The notes under the pieces are model-generated. The model was not told the origin of the DNA and searched no databases. It saw only the letters and a program-made list of their open reading frames with translations. The translations under genes and the position numbers were made by a program. From Paramacrobiotus metropolitanus (Eukaryota > Tardigrada > Eutardigrada > Parachela > Macrobiotidae), in NCBI RefSeq assembly GCF_019649055.1, contig NW_026570244.1:1302001-1366000 (forward strand): a stretch of 64,000 nucleotides of DNA, given 5' to 3'. Shown piece after piece: positions 9,600 to 19,656 of the stretch (position 1 is the stretch's first letter; each line of letters begins with the position of its first letter).

Positions 9600-10452
9600 C
9601 GTCCTTATAGGTGTAATACGGATTCGTTACTGCCACATGAGTAACGCCTCCCTTCTCGTAATTTCTACACAACAAACCAATCTTAGCCATACCATTCATG
9701 TTCTCCGATAACCAACTAGGCTAACAATTTTAAATTAAGAAAATTCAGGGACTTCCGGTGCTTGACGCATTTGCAGCCGCCCGGCGGGGCCAGGTTAAAC
9801 TGGGGCATTCACGTGAAAACTGAATGGAAAAAATCTTCATTAATTTTCAGAACTTACTACTTACGCCACATGTGCCAGCAGCTCGGCTTCCTTCTCGCCG
9901 CCTTTAACAAAAGGCACCTGGACTCGGGCCGATCCACCGCCAGCTGGATGCACATCGCATTCCACCTTGTCGCCGAGGAGATAGATCTTCAGTTCCTTGG
10001 GGAGATCCAGGCGGCGTATGGCATCCTCGCTGGTGATCAGCTGATGGCGCTCGATACCTTTCGGAGGCCACAGAGTTTTAGCTTTTTCGGGATCTGTCAA
10101 ACAATTTCATTGGTCAAACAATAAGGGTATTCGAAACTGAAAAAGCGACTGAATACGCGGCGAATGCATGGAGGCGCGAAAGCGGAGTGAGCGCGCTGGA
10201 GATAAGATAACGCGCGCATGTACGTGTCTATCAATTGAAGGTACACGTTCCTCGTAGAAAAATATGAAATTTCGGGACTGGCGCAAAGGGTGCCGTTGTT
10301 CTCCCTTGGGGAGAACAGATGCCCACTCTTTCCGAAAAGCCAGAGACGGGCCTGTAGTACTGAGCAGTAAGCACGATATCGTCTGCCATTCGGTTCAACC
10401 TACCAACTTTGAATGTCTGGATAACCGCGTTCTCCGCCATGTTACGAAAAGT
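9600..10452 (-). CDS. Unrecognised exons upstream of the coatomer gamma C-terminus
   Basis: Three open stretches lie in order on the minus strand: 10452 downwards, opening with ATG (MAENAVIQTFKVGR, then ADDIVLTAQYYRPVSGFSER); about 9861-10100 (PPKGIERHQLI, DLPKELKIYLLGDKVECDV, then a GTAAGT donor); and about 9600-9699 (NYEKGGVTHVAVTNPYYTY, DVPEMTKSK). They read like a small soluble protein, but I do not recognise the family. They could be a small separate gene or the first exons of whatever drives the coatomer gamma C-terminus. Exon links are uncertain and the third frame clashes with the coatomer linker that follows it. Confidence 0.4.
10297..10317. repeat. Small perfect hairpin
   Basis: TGTTCTCCC, a 3-nt loop TTG, then GGGAGAACA: nine perfect pairs. 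It lies just after the recognisable part of the first unrecognised exon, in the same 2-kb stretch as two larger palindromes. Confidence 0.7.
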
Positions 10453-11465
10453 ACTTTGGACTAGCGAGTGGATCGGATATGTAAAATTGTGAATCGACAA
10501 ACCAATTCAAACCACGAAAACTCAAAACGTCGTAATGCGATACGTACAAAACGGTAAACAAAACGAAGAAAACCGATAACACGAGATGAGTTCCCTGCGA
10601 ATTTGTATCAATTTTCAAATCTGGCTCTTCGTTCCCGGCTGCAGTTTAAATTTGTGCGTAAGGCGCCATTGATAAATTACGTCACGCAAGTAGTGGGAGG
10701 GGGGAAGTCCTGAAAGCGTTACTGTTTGTTACATAGGGGAGGGGGGCTTTAAAAATTTGTTACGAACTTACGATTATGACGTGAACATGCTATATCGATG
10801 GAGGGGTTCTAATTTTGTTACGTAACGCTCAGGGGAAGGGATCTCGGTTTGTTAGCATTAATGACACAGGGGGAGGGAGGTATCCAATTTTCGCGTGACG
10901 TAATTTATGGATGCTGCCAAATACAGATTTGCGGAACGCACCCAACTACGTACGTAAACTGCATGATAACCGCAGCCCGCTTGCGGTAACAATGTTGACT
11001 CGCAATGGAAACGTAAAACTCACACCGGTATTATTCCACGCGGGTTTGCAGAATTGCAGTCATGCATCCGCTGCTTCCAAACGATGCATTTACAACTAAG
11101 AATGGTCTCTTATAATATATTCTCATGTTTTCTGATGCAGATAGATCGAAGAAAGCTATTTTTCTGTGATAGCAGTCAAAACGAAACTAAACGAGAAATT
11201 TCAGCAATTTAAAAAATAGGAATCGAATCAGGCTGACACGCCGAGCGGTTGCACTGTCGTCAAGCGCCGGATCGTCTACGAATTTCCTCCATTTGAAATG
11301 AAATGTTCAGCTTGGAAGTGTTCGAGAAAAATAAGTGCGCTGTCCTGCAGTACGCTGCGGTCGGCCGTGTAACATAAAGTTAAGGTCTGCAAAGTGCAAA
11401 CTATACTGTAACAGTAAGCAGCAGAAACCCTTCAACGACGGGCCGCTTTCCAGTCGTTCCCTGCT
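10453..11465. other. Non-coding spacer with G-run repeats
   Basis: No convincing coding sequence. 10690-10890 holds a series of short G-rich runs (GGGGAGGGG-like) each followed by TTTGTTAC, a degenerate internally repeated stretch. The rest is plain, upstream of the Slo-like exon. Confidence 0.4.
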
Positions 11466-11984
11466 GATCTACGGCAGGGTGGCCCCATCTATCCCTCGCT
11501 GCTCAGGCTCTTCACCGACCTCATCTTCGGCGGCGAATCGCAGGGCATGGTCAACGTCATCGCCGAGGGCGTCGGCCTGATGCCGCCCGACTCCTGGACC
11601 GCGGAGGACGGCGACGCGGACACCCGCCCGCTGGACGGTGCGGCGCCGGTGTCCCGCCGGAAGTGTGTGACCTTTCCGGCTAACTATGTTTTCTTGGCAG
11701 GCGTCCTGGCGAATTCGGAGCCGGCGGAGAAGGAGCTGCAGCTGACGGTGCGCCTGCGCACCATCGCCATGAGCTCGCGGCCCTTCCGCGGCTTCATCGT
11801 AATTAAGTACAATTTGTGGGCTGATTGGCTGGGCATGCTGTGTGTGGCGCTGTGGCGGCGGTCGCGCTTCGAGGCGGAGCTGTGGGGCCGGCACAACCGC
11901 TTCGTGGCCAGCTTCCCGCCCCTGGACACGCCGCTGCAGGAGGACGACCTCGTCTACTGCCTCCTGCCCGCCAAGTACATCTGA
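11466..11984 (+). CDS. Slo-type potassium channel, C-terminal RCK2 end only
   Basis: Large-conductance Slo channels sense Ca2+ through tandem cytoplasmic RCK domains. The frame reads IYPSLLRLFTDLIFGG, then WADWLGMLCVALWR and NRFVASFPPLDTPL, DDLVYCLLPAKYI and a stop at 11982-11984. The last part matches the RCK2 end of KCNMA1 (family pattern: YVITNPPYEFEL, then DLIFCLM). An optional 36-nt intron (11665-11700, GT to AG) leaves the frame open whether or not it is removed. There is no membrane domain, pore or RCK1: upstream DNA is non-coding and then minus-strand genes. So this is an orphan last exon, a fragment or a misjoined piece. I infer Slo1-like rather than Slo2 from the last motif; the paralogue is uncertain. 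Confidence 0.65.
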   Translation, partial: DLRQGGPIYPSLLRLFTDLIFGGESQGMVNVIAEGVGLMPPDSWTAEDGDADTRPLDGAAPVSRRKCVTFPANYVFLAGVLANSEPAEKELQLTVRLRTIAMSSRPFRGFIVIKYNLWADWLGMLCVALWRRSRFEAELWGRHNRFVASFPPLDTPLQEDDLVYCLLPAKYI

Positions 11985-12485
11985 TTCACCCCGATCAGGA
12001 TTCATGGCCGCCTGATGGACGCCGTCACGTTACAGTGTCTGTTGAATTTCCGTTGAAATGATTGGAATGTATCTGTAGTCTGTAGACTGTATCGTCTGCT
12101 CCCCTACATTGAATGAGTACATTAATTTTAGCGATTGACAGTCCCTGTAAACTGCAGTAAGGAGCAGCAACATTTTCATCCGCATTTTACTGGAAAATCT
12201 CCTCTACGCTTCATCTCGCAATAGTTCACGAAGGCCAACATGCAAAACAGCAAAAATCATATTAGAAAAGGGCGTAACAGAGAAACCATGAAGGTGATTC
12301 ACATATCGCAGCTGATTCACATAACGGCTAAAATCATCAGCAATTAAATACACGTTACAAGGCGTACACAGCACGGCACCACATCACTTATCAAAAGCGG
12401 CACAAAGTAGCCGCACTAACGAAGTAATTTCCCTATCGACCGCGTATCACCCGCAGCGGGCAGCTCTTGAATTGTGTCGCTGGTT
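11985..12485. other. Convergent 3' spacer
   Basis: It separates the Slo-like stop (plus) from the GLRX5 stop (minus). AT-rich with no feature I can support; it presumably holds both 3' UTRs. Confidence 0.4.
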
Positions 12486-13429
12486 TCATCCGGCGGCCGT
12501 CTTCTTGTCCTTGGCCGGCGTCTCCGTCTTGGGCGGATCGGGGATGGTGGAGTGGATGCCGGCCTTCTTCAGCGTGTCCATCAGCTCGCCGCTGCGGTGC
12601 ATCTGCAGCAGGATGTCGCTCCCGCCCACGAACTCCCCGCCGATGAACACCTGCGGGATCGTCGGCCACTTGCTAAAGTCCTTCACGCCTGCAGCCACCA
12701 ACACACCACAATCACACTTCCACGCTTGTATAACTGCCATTCCACGCTCACGCAAAGGGATCATATACGTATTTAAAAAATACATTACCAATAATCCAAA
12801 AAAGAAGAAAAAAACGTTATTATAATTTTCTACAACTGTGAAGTGGACTGTTAATTATCCACTATTTAACGCAACATAAACCGATTATTACACGAAACCC
12901 TGGTAGAAACAAGTTCATAGATTACCCAATTATTTTAATAAATTTTGGTCGTCATTTAATTACCTAATGTGTTAAACTTGTACTCGTTCTTGATTTAACG
13001 GTAAATTATTCACAGAAATAATTACACACGATCATCCGAAAAAAATTTCAGTTGGTTATTTGCACGAGAAAATTCCCCAACAAATCACAAATGCGTGAAT
13101 GAGTTACCTTGGCGGAATTTATCGTCAGCGAGGACGTTGACATCGTGGAAGTCGTGGACGCCGTGCATGTCGAGGATCTGCACGACGGTCTTGCTGAAGC
13201 CGCACTGCGGCTGCTGCTTGACGCCCTTCATGAACACCACCACCTTGTGCGCCTTCACCAGCTCCCCGATCTCCGCCTGCACCCCCGGCTCCCCCACCGC
13301 CGTCGTGCTGCCGTGGCGACGCTGCACCAGCACCGTCGCGTGCGCCGTCATGGGCACGAACTGCACAGGCAGCTGCAGCGAACCGAATGAAGCTCCGCGC
13401 GCCACGCCACCCCGCAACGCCGACCACAT
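12486..13429 (-). CDS. GLRX5: Mitochondrial monothiol glutaredoxin 5
   Basis: GLRX5 carries [2Fe-2S] clusters in the mitochondrial matrix for iron-sulphur protein assembly. Two exons: 13108-13429 and 12486-12688, joined in phase across a GT-AG intron (split Gly codon); 174 residues. Residues 1-45 form a basic, Ser/Ala-rich leader ([15 protein letters not shown]), as expected of a mitochondrial presequence. The glutathione-binding active site is CGFS (Cys76) after [13 protein letters not shown]. The second exon has [19 protein letters not shown] with the cis-Pro TIPQ and GG motifs. I chose the ATG at 13429 because it begins the leader; upstream sequence has no better ATG in frame. Length and motifs match the family, and the gene looks intact. 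Confidence 0.95.
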
Positions 13430-14156
13430 CCTCGATGATATCGCACTACCGACAGCGTTCCACGGGTCCTCTATCCCGGGGCACAACGGCTGAGAATAAA
13501 GGGCTTTCAAATGGCTTCTTCAGTGGCTGTCCCAAATAGTGGAATGCTCAACGAATCGTTGAATGGCGCACTCGCAAATCAGACTCCGCCAACCGAGAAG
13601 CACGACTCAGGAAAATCTCGCAGTTCAACTGTCACAGCGATTAGTTCCAGATTTCCACCTTACTGCTGATCAATTAACCTGTTGTCGTCGTTTTCTACCA
13701 AACGATCACGGAAAAAAATGCCTGCAGAAACTACTCTTTAATAATTTAATTTCTACGAAATATTTGTCTGGAAAAGTGGAAAAGATGAAAACAGACCAAA
13801 ATATTGCAGGACGCTGCCAGCTGTCACCCGCCCACTGCGCGTCCTTACATTGATTTCACGCTGAGCGGAAGTTTTGCGTTGTGTGATCGTTCAGTTGACT
13901 CAGCGTGCGCTCGTTGGCTTCCAGTGAACACCTCCACCAATGGCGCTGCTGGAATTATTAGCGAAAACTCTGTGATTGGTTGTTAGAAATAGACGGGGCT
14001 TACAAGTGTCGAGTGCGCAGTGTGCAATGTGATGCGTGGATTTTGCGATTATTTTTCTCCGCGTGCGAAACCAGATTTTTCGAGAAGCCGTGGAATCAAG
14101 ATTGTTGTTGTTTAAAAGTTTCTTCCGTTGGAATCCTACCCGTCTCTGCTGCTGAC
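13430..14156. other. Divergent promoter region of GLRX5 and the SR gene
   Basis: It separates the GLRX5 start (minus) and the SR-protein start (plus). No TATA box is evident. The last part, about 13980-14156, has no in-frame stop before the SR ATG but is probably 5' UTR. Confidence 0.4.
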
Positions 14157-16927
14157 ATGTCCAGCCGAGGTCCCTATTCCTTGTTTATCGGGCGCATCCC
14201 CAAACATGTGCGTGTGCGAGAGCTGGAGGACATCTTTTCGCGTTACGGTCCTCTTTCGCGCTGCGACATCAAGTACAGCGGTAAGTGTGCACGCGGGCCC
14301 TGTACCGCCCCATTGGCAGCGTACTGTTCATACCTGATTTGTGGGGTGTTGCGCCGTATTTAACCAGCGGGATTCTGACGGTGCTAATCTAAAATCTTCT
14401 CTTTTGCAGGAACTGGCTCCGGTGAGGCGCATTATGTTTTCCTAATTCGTTGTTGTTCCAATGGTGTGTGTTTCCGTAGCGTTCGCGTTTGTGGACTATG
14501 AAGACCGACGGGATGCTGAGGTGAGTGCAGTGATCAGTGGTATGATGTGTAAATTCAGTGGAATGACGTAGAAGTCGCGGGCTCAAGGCCACAGTTGAGG
14601 TGTTTTGATTCTTGATTAATGTCAAAAAAATGACGGTGAACTGTGGTTAGTTTTCTGGTTGACTGTCGGCGCTGCTGGATGTCTCAGTGTACAAGAGGAA
14701 CAGGTGATAGTTCAGCCGATAGCAGGCGAAACTGCGGGAAGAGCTCGGTCGCAGAGTGAACAGTAAATCGTGCAATTACTATTTAATAATATAATATTAC
14801 GCTGAATAAATTACTTACACAAGTAAGCTGCAGGTGATATAGCTAGTAAAAAATAACCTAACTTAGTACTGGAATTTATCAAAATTAATTTAATTTATTA
14901 AAAAATCATTAATTAATATTAATTAATTATTTTAATTTTTTTTAAATTTAATTTATTGAAATTTAAATTTTTTTATTAATTGACATTTATCGTTTGTCAT
15001 TTTATAAATTGATTATTTTTCTTAATAATTATTTTAATAGAATAAATAACCAATAATTATTAATTACTGGCTGAATGGAGTTAGTAGCGTGCGCCGTGAG
15101 TGCGTAGCGCTGCCTAATATTATGGAAATTTTTCTACTGAATTACTAATTAACGCGACCTGGTGTGTATAACAAACCGTTTTTAAACTGAAAATTAAATT
15201 ATCATAGTTCGATGTAGATCATGTAATATTTAATAATGGTGTATGATAGCTAAATTTATAAAAAGGTATGGAGTATAGGTTTTGAAAATGAAGACGTGAA
15301 TTGGGTAGTTGGTCTAGCTGATGACAGGCTGGATTGTGTCGAAGCGATAGCGTAGTACGTACTGCGTAGTGTGAATGATTGAACGGTTGATTGAAGTGAC
15401 ATGTTGATTGTAGTTTACCTACCAATACCATGATACCAAAACCAAACCATACCAATTACCTAGCCTAGCCGTTCGCTAATCCTAAGTGCCCATCCCGTGC
15501 CCCGCTTCCGCTGCGTCGGCCTAGACACTTAACTGAGAATAACTGACTGACTGTGGCTGAATATAACATGGGGCAGCTGTCCTTGCCAGCCAGCCAGCCT
15601 TTCAGCGAGCGCTGAAGCGACAAGAAACCAGCAGCGTGTACTAGACGGCTTGGCGCTCCTACCAGTCCTAGGGACCTAGTCCGTAGAGCCGTTCCATCCG
15701 GCGCAGTACGGTGTGCCAGCCTTCCGCTCGGTTGGTTCGTGGCGCGGTTACGAATACCCTCCGTAACGCACCAGCTGCAGTGGGTCTCGTTGGCGCTACG
15801 GCGAGGACTGAGCGGCCCTGCCGTGCCAGCCGCAAGCACCAGGCGGTCCATTCTGTAGTGCCACAGAAGCGCAGATCGATCCGCTATGTAGCCTAGCCAG
15901 TCACCGTGTTCCGTTTTTCCTTAATTCCACGCCGAGGGTAGCTCTTTGTAAATGTTAGCCCAGCACGCGCTGGAAGCCTTGCTGTGATGGTGTGCTGCTG
16001 GTTGGTGATGCATGCGGTGTGGTTGCTTGCAGGACGCCATCAAGTACGAGAACGGCCGGGAACTGCACAACTACAACATTGTCGTAGAATGGGCCAAGAA
16101 GCCGACGCGACCGGGGGTAAGTTACATTACAAGGCCGTAAGTCCTGCAGTATGGTGATTATTGGTGTCGAATCGTTTGCAGTATGATCGCGACGACCGCG
16201 GTGGCGGCCGGGGTGACTACGGGCGGGGCGGATCGGGTCGCGGTGGATCGGGACGGGGCTACGGGCGGGATGACCGGGATCGGGACTATCGCCGTCGCTC
16301 GCGTTCTCCTCGCGACGACGACCGTGACCGTCGACGGTAAGACGCCAGCATCACGCAAAAATCGGCTAGTTATTAACGATATTTACACGGTTAACAGACG
16401 TCGATCGCGCAGTGCCGACGAGGACCGGAGCAGCAAGCGCCGCCGCAGTCCCTCCCCCGCGCGCAACGGCAAGGCGGACGGCAAGGGCAGCCCGGACCGC
16501 CGGGCCTCTCCGGACCGGTAAGTGGCGTCTTTTTGCTCCTTTCTTCACGACTATCGATGATGAAACGACAGTAACGGGATGCGGTGTGGTGTTTCCCAAC
16601 AGACGGGACATTAAGCGACGGGACAGCGGATCGCGGTCGCCGGCCGGGAACGGCGCGGGAGCGGGCGGCGGGTCCGGCTCGGGTGGTCAGGGTAAGGAAG
16701 GTGATGCACGCGCTTCACGAGGATCGGGCTCACGGTCACGTTCGCCTTCGCCCCGACAGGAGCGTGGTACTAGCCAGGAGCCCAAGCTGGAGACGGAGGA
16801 GCTGGAGGAGGAGCCCGGCAAGGCGCCGGCGCTGACGGAGGGGGACGGCGCCGAGCCGGACGCGGACGACGGGGAGGGGTCGGCGCGGGGCGCCTCGCGC
16901 AGCCGCAGCGCCTCCGCCACGCCCTGA
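14157..16927 (+). CDS. SR-family splicing factor, single RRM plus RS tail
   Basis: SR proteins bind exonic enhancers and recruit the spliceosome. Seven exons: 14157-14280, 14410-14421, 14480-14520, 16033-16116, 16182-16336, 16398-16517 and 16603-16927; all GT-AG and in phase, 286 residues. The RRM spans about residues 7-85, with RNP2 SLFIGRI and RNP1-like SAFAFVDYED, ending VVEWAKKP. A Gly/Arg linker (DDRGGGRGDYGRGG) leads to an Arg-Ser-rich region (RRRSRSPRD, SSKRRRSPSPAR, SGSRSRSPSPR) and an acidic tail closing SRSRSASATP. The single RRM and the linker fit the SRSF4/5/6 or SRSF1 type; the orthologue is not settled. The long third intron (1.5 kb) is AT-rich and empty. The 3' UTR is duplicated at 7790-8330. 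Confidence 0.88.
14410..14421 (+). other. 12-nt microexon in the RRM
   Basis: Flanked by TTTTGCAG and GTGAGG, these 12 bases supply GTGS-type residues just ahead of RNP1. Joining 14280 to 14410 and 14421 to 14480 gives IKYSGTGSAFAFVDY with the frame kept. Skipping it would remove four residues without a frameshift. Confidence 0.8.
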
Positions 16928-17430
16928 ACTCACCTGTTTTCCTGTTTTATATTATCTCTTGTTCCCGTTTTCATCCCCGCCGCTTTGCACTGACGCTGAG
17001 CACCGCCTCGTCCCCGCCTGACCAGTCCTCCTCCTTGTCCAGTTGCCGAAACAGCCCCGCTTTCCATCCTTCGCCCCTCCTCGTTCCAGCGCTCGCCCAT
17101 GATCTCCCGCGGACGCTGTACAAGTGCGAATCATTTGTTTGTTTCTCTGTCATAATGACCGTCTTTTTTCTTTCTGTGTACTGGCATTGCCTGTCTCTTC
17201 GGCTAACCGTGATTATTCTTGTTTTGTTATTCGGTTGCTGTCCGTTTCGGCCGGCGCGCAGTCCGTTGTTGGGGACTGCTGTCGGCGGTGGAGCTTGTGT
17301 TGTTGTATGGCTGTATGATATTGTACGGGATGTTTGACAGGTCGGCCGTGACGGGATGGTTGTCTCAGTGCCGAATCATATGCAGTTGACTGATTCATGA
17401 TGCGTTTTGTTTATAACACGACGGGATGTA
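16928..17430 (+). repeat. SR-gene 3' UTR, duplicated near coatomer gamma
   Basis: It starts at the SR stop. It aligns over about 450 bp with the minus strand of 7790-8330, with small indels. Shared landmarks are GCACTGACGCTGAGCACCGC, TTGTTTTGTTAT, GTTGCTGTCCG and GGGATGGTTGTCTCAGTGC-like ends. Both copies sit directly downstream of a coding stop in the same relative orientation. Confidence 0.75.
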
Positions 17431-19656
17431 TTCAGCTGCCTGTATCGGCGCTGACGTACGCGGACTGTTGAGTTTCATTCGGTATTTCAGCACGCGCACT
17501 CAGAGAAGGTATTAGTGTAGAGACGGCGGTAAGTAGAAGATGCGAAGAGTATGGAGGCACGAAAAAATAAAAATTGATTAATTTTCGTCGATAAGGTACG
17601 AGTATACAGTGTGAGTGCACACATCGCAGTGCCGTCATATTAATTATAATTTAATCTTTATGCAGTATTACGTCACGTTTTCTATGCATGCCATTGCATG
17701 GTTTTAACGGTTGGTTTTGTATCAGTCTGCTGCGAAACTACCAGTTTAAATTTCTTGGTGATTTCGTATAATGTTTTCTCAATTTTATACAACAAGAACA
17801 GTTGGATAAAGAGATTTTTTGTGGCAAAAATCAGAAGGGAGAATCGTTACGATGAAATTCGCTGTTAGACCGCTGCCGTACCGGGCGGTCGCAACGGCCG
17901 CAAGCACCGGAAGTGCGTGAATTTGCGTCATTTGAAAGGCTTAGCTTAAAGGTTTCCGTGCAAGATGAACTATTTCGAGCAGGAATGGGATATATACTGG
18001 TTAATATCAGGTTAGTATGAAGGAAAGGGCTGATTTTGCGTTGGGGCTGCGCACCTCGTGCGAGTGTGAACAGGACGCAGTGCGAGTGGCGTGTCACTGC
18101 CCGTGCCGTCTCGGTAGTCGGTACTGCATGGGAATTCGGACGCCATGCAGGAAATTCCGCATAATACGGTATATATGATTACAATTGTGCGTACGTTGGG
18201 AGTACATATATGTAGTAACACATTGCAGTATGCAGTACTACACTAATAGATTATACTTTATAGTATAGTACTGCCATGCATAAGTATATACATGCAGCTT
18301 CACTGCATAAACATAAGGCATAATTAAACTAGACACCACACTAACGTAACCTATACAATACAGCAACAAAAAAATAACGACATAATGCGGCCGGCTAGCC
18401 GCAAACTTATGTATTATCGTTATTATCATTACTTCTGAAACATTAAGTACAGCGAATTTCATCAAAACAAAGCACAGCCGCATTTCCGATTGCTTTGGTA
18501 TGCTGCCATACCGGGCGGTTGCAACTGCTGCAAGCACCGGAAGTCTGCATATCCGTTATTTAAAATGTTCAGCTGACGAGGCTCTCATGCAACATAAGCC
18601 TTACGTTGGAAAGGAATGCGCTTTTCGCAGGAGTACTGTGTATATTGGTTAATTTTATATACGATTACTGATCTGCGTTATCATGGCACGTATTGACAGG
18701 GACGCTGTGGCGGTACAGTATTAGTATGCGTCGATAGGTGCTGCTGTATACAGTGTGCATATACCGGCACAGGTAGCGTAATAGGACACCGTCGTGTACC
18801 GATTAGACGGGCTTGAATTGATCTGCTGCGAGTGTGCCGACGGCGGTATCGATTAGCGTTAACGTTATAGGGGAAAGTGCTGTGAGGAGAGCCGTTTATT
18901 TGTTTTGCTGTATTACACAATCCTCTACAGATACTCGGCAGGTGGAGAATAATTCAGGCGTCCTGATGGATCACGCCATCGGCAAAGGGGAACTTGGGAA
19001 TACTCGGCGGCGCTGTGCCTGGCTGTGCCTTATAAGGCACTGGCTGCAGCCTACAGGTGCAGAGAATGTTAATGCCGAATTGCCGACGATCGCGACATCC
19101 CGTCGGATCGGTAGATGCGGATCCCGTCGGCTGATTTATCCATGCTTCGCTTTACATTATACATGCGATTAGTGTGGCTATATACACCATATTAATGCTG
19201 TTCTTATGTACCGATTATCTTCCTGCAGCAACTAAAGCCAGGAATCTATATCCTTGTCGACTCATTCTCATCGATAAGTGCGGAAGATCTGCGTCCTAAA
19301 TCATTTTCTCCTCGCTATACTGTTTGTTAGGCGTGTTGCATATATATTGCAGGCACAGTATAATACAGCGTGTGTTGCTGTATATATGCAAGGAAATGAT
19401 CGCCCATAAATGATTATATGCATATGAGTATATATATCTCTTGTATACGCGTAGTAATTAGTGATGGCAGCGCGGACGGAAGTTCGTTGTCTGCTGTGAA
19501 CCCTGATTATTCCCGCTCCAGCTGTTTGTACCGGTACAGTCAATTAATAACGGGCAAAGTTAGCGTCATAATCCTCGGTTAGGTCAACAGCCAACGGGAC
19601 TTGCAAGCTTCGGTTGCCTGTCGGCGTGCAGTTAGCGCCGTTTTGTCTGCTGAAGG
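17431..19656. other. Intergenic region with a diverged direct repeat
   Basis: 2.2 kb between the SR gene and FAIM. Its main structure is a repeated unit: about 17849-18010 and 18459-18655 share CCGTACCGGGCGGT/CCATACCGGGCGGT, GCAAGCACCGGAAGT and a TATACTGGTTAAT-like end. Each copy contains the ACCGGAAGT motif. I found no gene, only short GC-poor stretches with TATA-rich runs. Confidence 0.5.

Noticed and set aside
14521-16032. A hidden gene in the long SR-protein intron
   Set aside because: The open frames at 15465-15900 lack codon bias, splice sites and any recognisable motif.
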